A stretch of DNA of 64,000 bases, from the NCBI RefSeq assembly GCF_900089835.1, contig NZ_OANU01000023.1, forward strand, positions 1 to 64,000. The letters run 5' to 3'. Under the pieces are notes generated by a model. It searched no databases. It was not told the origin of the DNA and worked only from the letters and a program-made list of their open reading frames with translations. The translations under genes and the position numbers were made by a program. Source of the DNA: Vibrio thalassae (lineage in GTDB: Bacteria > Pseudomonadota > Gammaproteobacteria > Enterobacterales > Vibrionaceae). This document shows, one piece after another, positions 54,380 to 63,140 of this stretch (the first letter of the stretch is position 1; the number at the start of each line of letters is the position of its first letter).

Positions 54380-55279
54380 CTATGATAAAGAGTGTAAGAA
54401 CGCAGCGCCGCGTACACCGGAAGAGTCACCATGAACACTCTTCACTACCTTGGTTTTTACCGATTTAGTAAACGTATACTGAGATAGCTTATCTTGGACC
54501 AGAGGATAGATTTCATCGACATTAGACATTCCACCGCCTAGTACTATTACCTCGGGATCAACAAAATTCACTACGTTAGCGAGTGTCCTTGCCAACTGGT
54601 CACAGTAGAGCTCCAAGTGCGCAATGGCTCTGCGATCACCCGATGCATGTAACGCCATGATTTGCTTAGAATCTGCTGGCGAATGCTTTTCTGAGAAGGT
54701 GCGACCAAACCCAGTACCGGAAACAAACGACTCAGCACAGTTCATCGACCCGCAATAACATTTAACCGGTTGACCATCAATTTCTGGACTGTAGTTAGGC
54801 AGTGGATTGTGGCCGATTTCACCACCTAATCGATTTAGCCCCGTGACAATGCCGTTATTGATAATAACGCCTGAACCGCAGCCAGTACCTATGATTATGG
54901 CAACACAAGAGTGCTTGGCCTCCTTGGCAGCCCCATCCTTAAACTCCGATAGCGCCAAACAGTCAGCGTCATTAGCAATGGCAACTGGTACATCGATTTG
55001 TCTTTGAATGTCACCGATAAAGTCATGGCCGTTTAGCACAGTGACATTCGCGCCTTGCATTAGCCCGTCATTACCGACTGAGCCACAACATCCAATACCA
55101 ATAGATTCTATTTCACCCTTCTCTGATACTGTGTTAATTACTGACATCACGGACGCGAGAAAGCCTTCATACGAACCAGTCTCTGTCGGTTCACGATGCT
55201 TCACAATGGTTTGATAACTAGCAGAATCGAGTGCAACACCTTCAATTTTAGTGCCGCCAATGTCCAGTCCTACGATCAT
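54380..55279 (-). CDS. ROK-family sugar kinase, Mak/NagK-like
   Basis: 299 aa. D-I-G-G-T-K-I-E-G at the ATP site, A-N-D-A-D-C-L-A-L-S-E, I-I-G-T-G-C-G-S-G-V, G-G-E-I-G-H-N-P-L-P and the zinc motif C-Y-C-G-S-M-N-C-A-E with G-T-G-F-G; ends G-D-S-S-G-V-R-G-A-A. Closest in pattern to E. coli fructokinase Mak and NagK. Presumably phosphorylates the free hexose released by the GH1 enzyme. First gene of a three-gene operon; no transporter or regulator gene adjoins. Confidence 0.85.
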   Translation of the reverse strand: MIVGLDIGGTKIEGVALDSASYQTIVKHREPTETGSYEGFLASVMSVINTVSEKGEIESIGIGCCGSVGNDGLMQGANVTVLNGHDFIGDIQRQIDVPVAIANDADCLALSEFKDGAAKEAKHSCVAIIIGTGCGSGVIINNGIVTGLNRLGGEIGHNPLPNYSPEIDGQPVKCYCGSMNCAESFVSGTGFGRTFSEKHSPADSKQIMALHASGDRRAIAHLELYCDQLARTLANVVNFVDPEVIVLGGGMSNVDEIYPLVQDKLSQYTFTKSVKTKVVKSVHGDSSGVRGAAFLHSLS

Positions 55280-55539
55280 GATGGATTCTCTCTAAAGTAG
55301 ATTGCGCCGAATTAAACCCAGCGATTTACTTTACTTAATCAAATTTCATTGCGGATCTAAAGCACGTGTCTGTTAAAATCTCGGCGTCGTCACAAAAACT
55401 ATATACTTTTAAAGTATAAAACTATATAGATATTATCAAGACATACTCATTCGAAGTTATTGAACGACTCTTTCATTTTTTCCCCCTCTAGATTGTTTCA
55501 TTATCCGCCTATAGTTGATATCAACAAAGGAGGTCAGCG

Positions 55540-56388
55540 ATGACACTGGTTAGAACAATTGAACAAGTCATTCCATCTCATTCCACATCAGATGGTGATG
55601 GTGTAAAAATTCGCCGAGTACACGGCTTCGATAATGCGGCATTTTCACCGTTTTTAATGATCGATGAGCTTAAGTCCGATGACAAAAAAGACTATGTGGG
55701 CGGCTTTCCTCCGCATCCACATAGAGGTATAGAAACGCTAACCTATATGATGAAAGGTCACTTTCAGCATAAAGATCACATGGGCAACGTAGGCGAATTA
55801 CGCTCAGGCGGAGCGCAATGGATGGCAGCAGGTCGAGGTGTTATCCATAGTGAAATGCCAATCATGGAGGAAGGTGAACTACACGGATTTCAAATTTGGA
55901 TCAATCAGCCAGCCAAAAACAAAATGACACCGGCGCAATACCATGACTTTCAACCAGAGACTATTACTGAATATGAACAACAAGGGAGTGGCTTAATTCG
56001 TCTACTCTCCGGTGAAATCAGGGTAAATGGCTCCCTACTCGCTGGGCCACTGGCGAAAACTGGAGTCCCTGCAACAGTGGCGGACTGGCGCAGCAATCGA
56101 GGAGATTCGGTAAGACTAAACGTCCCTTCAGAACACAATATGATGCTTTACGTTTACAAAGGAGCTGTGAGTGTTGCGGATAAAAGTTTGAAAGAAGGCG
56201 AACTTGCACTAGTTTCAAAAGGAGAAGCAATGGAGATGACAGCGAGTTCCGAGTCCGGGTTATTAGTCTTTGTTGGTGAGCCAATAAATGAACCTGTCGT
56301 TCACTACGGACCTTTCGTCATGAATAGCATGCAAGAGATTCAACAGGCGATTAATGATTATAACTCAGGCGTATTCGATACTTACTAA
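55540..56388 (+). CDS. Pirin family protein (quercetinase-like bicupin)
   Basis: 282 aa. N-terminal cupin with the metal motif F-P-P-H-P-H-R-G-I-E-T and H-K-D-H-M-G-N, then G-G-A-Q-W-M-A-A-G-R-G-V-I-H-S-E, and a C-terminal cupin. Pirins bind iron; some oxidise quercetin and some act as redox-sensitive regulators. A very strong ribosome site (AAAGGAGG) precedes the ATG. Stands alone, divergent from the ROK operon by 260 bp. Confidence 0.9.
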   Translation: MTLVRTIEQVIPSHSTSDGDGVKIRRVHGFDNAAFSPFLMIDELKSDDKKDYVGGFPPHPHRGIETLTYMMKGHFQHKDHMGNVGELRSGGAQWMAAGRGVIHSEMPIMEEGELHGFQIWINQPAKNKMTPAQYHDFQPETITEYEQQGSGLIRLLSGEIRVNGSLLAGPLAKTGVPATVADWRSNRGDSVRLNVPSEHNMMLYVYKGAVSVADKSLKEGELALVSKGEAMEMTASSESGLLVFVGEPINEPVVHYGPFVMNSMQEIQQAINDYNSGVFDTY

Positions 56389-56442
56389 CCAATCCGAGTT
56401 GAAGATTTTAATTTGACACCCCAATCCACTGCCTGTGTATCA

Positions 56443-56474
56443 CGCATCGACGAGATCGTCGATGCGTTCTTTTT
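56443..56474 (+). terminator. Terminator of the pirin gene
   Basis: CGCATCGACGA and TCGTCGATGCG form an 11-bp perfect stem with a two-base centre that must open to a small loop, followed by TTCTTTTTTC. Confidence 0.92.
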
Positions 56475-56534
56475 TCTGACGCATTTTAATATCGAGCCAG
56501 ACGCAGCGATACTGGTGCTTTACATTGTAAATCT

Positions 56535-56816
56535 CTATAGATATTCACACAGGTATGCAGTCGCTTGTTGCACTTTTAGATCAAAGCTAGAGTCACCAGC
56601 CACATTAAAATGTTCACCCGACGAATACGTCTTCCATTCTTCTTCTCCAGCAAGGCGCACTGTTAACGCTCCTTTCACTACCGTCATTTTTTCAGGGGCA
56701 GCCGTCCCAAACGTGTATTCACCTGCAGCCATCACACCAACACTGCTGTCGCCATCTGCTTGGGTAAAACCCAGTGATTTCACAGAGCCTTCGAAATAGG
56801 TGTTTTCTTTAATCAT
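56535..56816 (-). CDS. ppnP: Pyrimidine/purine nucleoside phosphorylase PpnP (YaiE)
   Basis: 93 aa cupin-like protein: [26 protein letters not shown] and S-F-D-L-K-V. This is the small PpnP/YaiE family, which phosphorolyses several nucleosides to free base and ribose-1-phosphate. ATG behind AAGGAAG. Convergent with the pirin gene and divergent from the ABC1 kinase gene. Confidence 0.93.
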   Translation of the reverse strand: MIKENTYFEGSVKSLGFTQADGDSSVGVMAAGEYTFGTAAPEKMTVVKGALTVRLAGEEEWKTYSSGEHFNVAGDSSFDLKVQQATAYLCEYL

Positions 56817-56950
56817 CTTTTTTGACTTCCTTGTTAGTTAATCATCGTAAAAGCATGGTTTTACCTCACAAATTGCCGTAAAACAAGAGAATGATCAATT
56901 GCTAAGATCAATTGGTATAAACGAGTAACATGATTTAACAAGGTTTTGAT

Positions 56951-58270
56951 ATGTCGGACAAAGCAACTCGAGTACCCACTCATCGCATAAGTCGCTTAGG
57001 CAAGTTGGCGTCTTTGGCCACACGTGTGACGGGAGCAATGGTGACGGAAGGCGCAAAACAATTAGCTCAAGGCAAGCGCCCTGTCGCAAAGGATTTATTG
57101 CTCACCCCTGGCAATATCAAGCGAGTGGCCGACCAACTAGCGCATTTGCGAGGAGCAGCAATGAAAGTAGGGCAACTCATGTCTATGGACGCAGGCGACC
57201 TCATTAGTCCTGAGCTTGCAGAAATTCTTGCTCGCTTACGATCCGACGCTTCCCCGATGCCCGCCAAGCAACTCGCAGCTGTGCTAACTCAAGAGCTAGG
57301 GAGCGACTGGAAACATAATTTTGTTGAGTTTAATTTTAAACCTATAGCCAGTGCCTCTATAGGCCAAGTTCATCAGGCTCACTCTGATGATGGCACTAAA
57401 TTGGCTATCAAGGTTCAATATCCAGGCATCAAAAAAAGCATCGATAGTGATGTCGACAACGTAGGTACTCTGCTCAATGTCGTCGGTTTGATCCCGAAAG
57501 GCGTCGATTATCGTGGCTTACTTGAAGAAGCAAAAAAACAGCTTCATGCTGAAGCAGACTATCTTCTTGAAGCTGAGCTTCTAGAGCGCTATCGCGACTA
57601 TCTAGGTGACGACCCAGATTTTATTTTACCCACAGTGCAAAGAAACCTCACCACTGATAATGTACTGGCGATGACTCATGTATCAGGCATGCCCATCGAG
57701 TCTCTTATCAATGCAGACCAAAACACTCGAGACCGAGCAATGCGGCTACTGTTGCAATTGCTGTTCAAAGAGATATTTGAATTTAAATTGGTCCAAACTG
57801 ACCCAAACTTTGCCAACTTTCTGTTTAATTCGGAGCAACAAAAAATCGCATTACTCGATTTTGGAGCTACTCGAAGCTACAGCGACAATATCAGCAACGG
57901 ATATCGCCATGCGTTCAGTGCGATTTTAGATACCGATACAAAACGACTGGACGCTGCGTTGCAGCAGATTGGTTTCTTCAATCAAGACATTCTTCCAGAG
58001 CAGAAAAGTGCAATCTTTGACCTCGTCACCTTAGCTTGTGAACCGTTAATGACATCTGGCCTCTATGATTTTGGTTCTAGTAATTTAGCGCAGCGCTTGA
58101 GTCAAGCTGGTACAGTGCTTAGCATGGAAAAAGACTACTGGCACACACCGCCTGCTGATGCTCTATTTTTGCACCGTAAAATTGGTGGACTCTATCTGTT
58201 AGCGGCCAGATTAAAAGCAAAGGTAGACGTGCAAGACTTGTTTACGCCTTACATTCTCACGCAGCCTTAA
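56951..58270 (+). CDS. AarF/ABC1/UbiB-family atypical kinase
   Basis: 439 aa with the family hallmarks: K-V-G-Q-L-M-S-M-D-A (the KxGQ motif) near residue 73, P-I-A-S-A-S-I-G-Q-V-H-Q-A (Ala-rich loop), A-I-K-V-Q-Y-P-G (catalytic Lys), E-A-D-Y, D-P-N-F-A-N-F and D-F-G-A-T-R. Unlike the main UbiB it lacks a C-terminal TM pair, so it is a paralogue. These ATPases support ubiquinone or other lipid handling. Substrate unknown. Confidence 0.9.
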   Translation: MSDKATRVPTHRISRLGKLASLATRVTGAMVTEGAKQLAQGKRPVAKDLLLTPGNIKRVADQLAHLRGAAMKVGQLMSMDAGDLISPELAEILARLRSDASPMPAKQLAAVLTQELGSDWKHNFVEFNFKPIASASIGQVHQAHSDDGTKLAIKVQYPGIKKSIDSDVDNVGTLLNVVGLIPKGVDYRGLLEEAKKQLHAEADYLLEAELLERYRDYLGDDPDFILPTVQRNLTTDNVLAMTHVSGMPIESLINADQNTRDRAMRLLLQLLFKEIFEFKLVQTDPNFANFLFNSEQQKIALLDFGATRSYSDNISNGYRHAFSAILDTDTKRLDAALQQIGFFNQDILPEQKSAIFDLVTLACEPLMTSGLYDFGSSNLAQRLSQAGTVLSMEKDYWHTPPADALFLHRKIGGLYLLAARLKAKVDVQDLFTPYILTQP

Positions 58271-58394
58271 AGAGCCAACTCACAAACAACAATGTGTTAC
58301 AAACAATCGATACATTTATAAAACGGCGCGTTTTATTCTTAAGTAATCGTCACAATTGCCGATACCATTTGAAAGCCCACAAGGAAGTGCTTAA

Positions 58395-58859
58395 ATGACA
58401 AAACTAGGCAGGACATCCAGCAACAATGACTCGTTAGTATTAATTGTCATTTTGGTGATTTCGATTATGCTGGCATCTGCTTTGGGGTATGCTTTCTACA
58501 CTAGCCATCAAAATCATATCTCGCCTAGCCGCGTGTATGGTAACTGGATAGAAATCGGAGCTCCCAAACAAAGCACCGAAATTTTGACCTTTACGGATTA
58601 TGGAGCCTTGCGTAACCACAGATTGATAGCAACTTCTTTCGAATTTGATGGTCGAGTCGTCAAGTTGAAAACAGGCAGTGGTTTATGGATTTATGAACGA
58701 GTGGGCACTCCTAGGTCACCGCAGTTACGCAGAATCTCCCCTGCTCTACCCCCACAACGATTCATTTTTGAAGGCTATGAACACACAGTACCGATGGATG
58801 GCTATAACCCAGGGCAAAATCGACGTTCAGCGCTTAGGGAACATTTCTCCACTAAATAG
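58395..58859 (+). CDS. DUF2850 family membrane protein
   Basis: 154 aa, ATG behind AAGGAAG. One TM (about residues 13-33), then a periplasmic domain with V-Y-G-N-W-I-E-I-G-A-P, F-D-G-R-V-V, S-P-Q-L-R-R-I and P-P-Q-R-F-I-F-E-G-Y, matching the Vibrio DUF2850 pattern as I remember it. Function unknown. Confidence 0.75.
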   Translation: MTKLGRTSSNNDSLVLIVILVISIMLASALGYAFYTSHQNHISPSRVYGNWIEIGAPKQSTEILTFTDYGALRNHRLIATSFEFDGRVVKLKTGSGLWIYERVGTPRSPQLRRISPALPPQRFIFEGYEHTVPMDGYNPGQNRRSALREHFSTK

Positions 58860-58976
58860 CCCTTCGGCAGCAAGTTCGGTAAACCTTTTTCTCCTAAACT
58901 ACCTAAGCCTGTGAAAAACAATGTCTTTGCATTACATTATGACAGAACCCTGAATTACAACGCTTGATAGTTTACT

Positions 58977-59756
58977 ATGATAGCGCCATTTACAATTGAC
59001 CCAGCCTATAATATGAAGTTCACATCCATAAAAGAATCTAAGATTGCAGGCATGCTCTGTCTTGCAGCATTTGCTTCCCTAACATTCATCATTTCGCTGG
59101 TGTTTTTTCCTAGTCATCTAACATCCATTGTTACAGAGGCAATTGGAGCGCTGATGCAAAACCTTACCTATTCTGCCGGGCATCAAGGTTTTCTGATTTC
59201 ATTGGCTATCTTCATGGGACTTATTGCGTGGCATCGTCGTCAAGCGACTAACAATCTACACCTATTGATTCAGTTGGGATTACTGCTTGTTCTGAGTTTC
59301 GGAGCAAAAACCTTCCTTAAAGAATTTACTCAAAGCCCGCGACCTTACACGGAAACACTCGCTGAGCTTCATGTCATCGACTCACCACAGACCTTCTACA
59401 ATCTCACCGTTGATGAGAAAAATGACAGGATTCATCAAGTGGAAGAACAGGTTAGTGAATGGCGTACTAAGCACTGGATTGGAGAGACTGACTATTCGTT
59501 TCCATCAGGTCATACTATTTTCGTTTCTGTATGTGTGTTGTTTTTTGGGGGGCTTTTCGCAAGCCAAGGCCGTTATGTACTCGCTTCATTGGTCATAGTA
59601 TGGGGCGTAGGCGTGGCAGCAAGCCGTTTGTGGTTAGGCATGCATAGACCTGCCGACCTTTTTGCTTCGATGTTCTTTGGGCTTATCCTCTATATCATCA
59701 TACCTTCTCACTACCCCATACTCGACAAGGTGCTGTTCAAGATCAAAAATCGCTAG
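58977..59756 (+). CDS. PAP2-superfamily membrane phosphatase (PgpB-like)
   Basis: 259 aa, about six TMs. The three phosphatase motifs are intact: K-E-F-T-Q-S-P-R-P-Y (K-x6-RP), Y-S-F-P-S-G-H-T (PSGH) and S-R-L-W-L-G-M-H-R-P-A-D (SRx5Hx3D). Dephosphorylates phosphatidylglycerophosphate or undecaprenyl pyrophosphate at the periplasmic face. The start could also be ATG 59013; neither has a clear ribosome site. 53 bp before the ArsR gene. Confidence 0.88.
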   Translation: MIAPFTIDPAYNMKFTSIKESKIAGMLCLAAFASLTFIISLVFFPSHLTSIVTEAIGALMQNLTYSAGHQGFLISLAIFMGLIAWHRRQATNNLHLLIQLGLLLVLSFGAKTFLKEFTQSPRPYTETLAELHVIDSPQTFYNLTVDEKNDRIHQVEEQVSEWRTKHWIGETDYSFPSGHTIFVSVCVLFFGGLFASQGRYVLASLVIVWGVGVAASRLWLGMHRPADLFASMFFGLILYIIIPSHYPILDKVLFKIKNR

Positions 59757-59809
59757 AGACTGCCATAAATTTCCATTATTATCGAAATACTGATTTTGGA
59801 GAGTGTTGT

Positions 59810-60103
59810 ATGCAAATAGAAGTCGCTGCGAAAGCCCTAAAAGAACTTGGCCATGTTACTCGCTTGGCGATATACAGACAGGTTGTGAGAGCTGGACACA
59901 AAGGGACGCCTGTCGGTGAGATTCAAGATCGATTGAATATCCCAGGGTCTACGTTGTCACACCATATCTCAAGCCTAGCATCGGCAAACCTTATTCAACA
60001 GCGCCGAGAAGGAAGAACGTTATATTGCGTTGCCAACTATGAACACTTAGAAGGTGTGATTAGCTTCTTACAAGATGAATGTTGTATCGACGAATCTTGC
60101 TAA
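59810..60103 (+). CDS. ArsR-family winged-helix regulator
   Basis: 97 aa. ArsR/SmtB HTH (about 8-80: L-G-H-V-T-R-L-A-I-Y-R-Q-V and I-P-G-S-T-L-S-H-H-I-S-S-L). The C-terminus has three Cys (D-E-C-C-I-D-E-S-C), which could bind metal or a thiol-reactive ligand; the usual ELCVCD-type site in helix 3 is absent. ATG behind GGAGAG. No arsenic or metal transport genes adjoin; its target is unknown. Strong terminator after. Confidence 0.85.
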   Translation: MQIEVAAKALKELGHVTRLAIYRQVVRAGHKGTPVGEIQDRLNIPGSTLSHHISSLASANLIQQRREGRTLYCVANYEHLEGVISFLQDECCIDESC

Positions 60104-60113
60104 ACCCTAACTC

Positions 60114-60143
60114 AAGGCCTTACGTTTACGTAAGGCCTTTCTT
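60114..60143 (+). terminator. Terminator of the arsR-like gene
   Basis: AAGGCCTTACG and CGTAAGGCCTT form an 11-bp stem with a TTTA loop, followed by TCTTCTT. Confidence 0.9.
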
Positions 60144-60240
60144 CTTATAATTAAGACTTCGCATCATTAGTCCTGACTTTACTTAGCGGTAATCCCCTTA
60201 GGTTCGTACAGTTTTACTACTACCACAGGGAGATGTGTCC

Positions 60241-62745
60241 ATGCGAGCCTCAAAAGTGGCCGATTATTCCGGTCGAACACTTCTTATTCTGTTTATGGTG
60301 ATAACGTTCAGTATCACTGCGATTGCTGTGTTATTAGTGGTCGATCATGAAGCAGAGAAAACCATTGCTAAACTTCAGTCCAATAGTGCAAAGACTGAAA
60401 TCCAAGCGGCTAAGAACTTTATGGATCAGTTTTTTATCGCGACCGATATGCATATATCTCACCTAGTTGAAGAACCTGCCATTATCGCTGCAGTTAGCGG
60501 TGACGAATAGCTAGGTGACCACCAGCATCACTCTCATAATGGCCATTCTCATGGCACTAACACGACTCCGACTGGACCAGATGTATTCAAGCACCTTCAT
60601 CAATTTCATCTCTCCAATGTTGAAGTGAAATTCTGTTTGTTTAACTCATCAGGAAGTGTTGTTTTTAACACACTTCCTCAAGAAGGACCGATTGAACAGC
60701 GACTAAAACTGCTAGAGGTTATCAAGTCTAATGCAACTAGAGAAACGGTTTACCTGCTGAAAGAACACAACAATCAGAAAATCATTAAGTTCTATAAGCC
60801 TATTTACGTTGACACCCAACTTCGAGGCGTTGTAGTAGGAGCGTTTCCGTACCTCAACGAAAGCTTTTTCAGTAAGCTAAGTAGTAATAACTCCCGTTGG
60901 TTTTCTTTGACACAACCCGGTTCTAATTGGCTAGAGACACCACCAGAGGGGAATTGGAAAACGGAGAGTATTCGGTTAGCGAAGTCCAATATCTCGTTAG
61001 TCTTTGGGATTAATAATGCAGCATCAGATTTACAGCGAGACGAACTACTTAGTAGCCTTGCTATTGCATTAGCCATAGCCCTTTTTACCAGTTCAATTAT
61101 TGTCTACATGTTCGGACGTAGGATGATAATTAATCCGTTCCAAAAGCTTGAGCAATCTCGAGCGAAGTTAACACAGCAGACTGAATTACTAGCAATAAAA
61201 GAACGCGAGGCAAGACGTTTAGCCAACGTTGCTAAACACACACGTGACGCGGTGTTGATTACCGATAAGCAAGGTCGTATCGAATGGGTTAACCAAGCTT
61301 TTGAAACCATGACGGGATTCATAAAGGAAGAAATAATAGGCATAAAACCCGGCACTCTTTTACAAGGTGAAGGTTCAAATACAGAAGCCATCGAGCAATT
61401 AAGAAAAGCGGTGCAAACTCACCGACCGACTAGAGTGGAGATCCTTAATTTCTCAAGAACAAAGCAACCTTACTGGGTCGATATAGAGCTTTCGCCAGTA
61501 TTTGACTCTCAAGGAGAGCTAGATAAGTTTATTGCGGTCGAACGCGACATCACCGCCACCAAACAGCTGCAAGAAAAGCTCGAAAATGCCGTCGTGGCCG
61601 CTGACTCGGCAAATATCGCCAAAACGCAGTTTCTCGCCACAATGAGTCATGAAATTCGTACGCCAATGAATAGAGTACTAGGCATGGTGCAAGTTATGCT
61701 GTCAGAGACAAATGATCAGCAACAAAAGGAAAATTTGTCACTTATTCTGGAGTCCGGCAATCACTTGATATCCATACTTAACAATATTCTAGATCTCACC
61801 AAAGTGGAACAAAACAAAATCGAGCTAGAAAACCGTCCTTTCACTATCGAACAAATAATTGCCTCATTACGTTCTACTTATCAAGCCGTATGCCAGGAGA
61901 AAGGAATTGACCTCCATATTGATTGCCATGTTGACTCTAAGATAACGTATCTTGGAGACCGTAGTCGCGTAAGACAGGTTTTATACAATTTACTTAACAA
62001 TGCCATCAAATTTACCGAGCAAGGAGGAATAACTGTCAAAGTCACTCACAATGTTTCCCTCCCTTCACTATTACACTTTTCCGTGCAAGATAGCGGCATC
62101 GGAATTGAGCCAAATGCGCTAGAGAGAATTTTCGAACCCTTTGTCCAAGCTAATGCTTCCACGACTCGACGATATGGTGGTACAGGACTCGGCCTAGCGA
62201 TTGTTAAACAACTTATAGAGAAGATGGGCGGCACGATCCATGCGACCAGCAAAGTTGGTCAAGGAACGCGGTTTGACTTCCAGTTTGAACTTCCAATAAC
62301 GTATGGTGAGCGCATTACATTAGTAGGCCGCAAGGCACACCAAAGCCCCCCTCTCACAACGCAAAATATTCTCATTGTTGAAGACAATCATGTTAATGCT
62401 CTTGTCGCCCGTAAGTTGTTAGAGTCAGAAGGACATACAACCAGCACCGTCACCAATGGTGCGATGGCATTGGAGGCGCTAAGTGAAAACAAATATGACC
62501 TTGTATTGATGGACAACCATATGCCAGTTATGGACGGTGTAGAAGCCTGTTCACGTATTCGAAGACAATTTGGAACTGATTTACTAATCTTTGGATGGCC
62601 TGCTGATGTTTTCGCTGATTCAAAACAGGCGTTTATCGACGCTGGTGCTAATTGTGTTCTGCACAAACCACTTAAGAAAGACGAACTGTTTGATGCCATT
62701 ATGCAATTTTCTAATACTCAAGAGCATAATCGCTATAAAGAATAA
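60241..62745 (+). pseudogene. Hybrid sensor histidine kinase interrupted by an in-frame TAG
   Basis: From ATG 60241 (AGGGAG upstream) 89 codons run to TAG at 60508-60510, and the same frame continues open to 62745, giving 834 residues if read through. TM1 about 10-32; a periplasmic sensor whose sequence just after the stop is His-rich (G-D-H-Q-H-H-S-H-N-G-H-S-H-G); TM2; a PAS domain; H-box F-L-A-T-M-S-H-E-I-R-T-P-M-N; ATPase boxes N-L-L-N-N-A-I-K-F and G-G-T-G-L-G-L-A; a receiver with D-L-V-L-M-D and H-K-P-L. In the receiver the switch Thr is replaced (I-F-G-W-P-A-D). An internal start at 60625 could give a fragment lacking the sensor. Probably decayed; a sequencing error is not excluded. Confidence 0.8.
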
Positions 62746-63140
62746 CCGCGACAGATTGTAAATTGGACGAGTCTGAATGTTATGTAACGCCAGATATTCA
62801 TTGATATAGGCTAATAGCAAAGGACTCATTCTATCAATAATCCACATATAGCATGACATTCTGTCCTATTTATTACCTTTCAATATAAAAACAATATTAT
62901 CAACAGGTGCATTTGCCTCTCAAATCATGTGGTTATATTCACCTATATAAAATTTAATTTGCATCACAAATATAACTCACCACTGGCTAAAAATAACGCA
63001 ACTAGCACGTGAGGCATTATATTTAATGAGAAATATATCTATTAGTTCGTTAAGATGCATCTAAATAATATTAATAACCTGCTTTCATTCGTCAGCCAAA
63101 TGGAATTTGGTCTAATTATAAGTTGGAGAGGAAACCTTCA
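62746..63140. other. 395-bp A/T-rich intergenic region
   Basis: No gene or strong hairpin found. It should hold the promoter of the chemotaxis receptor gene; GGAGAGGAAA immediately precedes that start. Confidence 0.55.

Noticed and set aside
60508..60510. Recoded TAG (pyrrolysine or similar) in the histidine kinase
   Set aside because: Vibrio has no pyrrolysine system and selenocysteine uses TGA; nonsense mutation or sequencing error is simpler.
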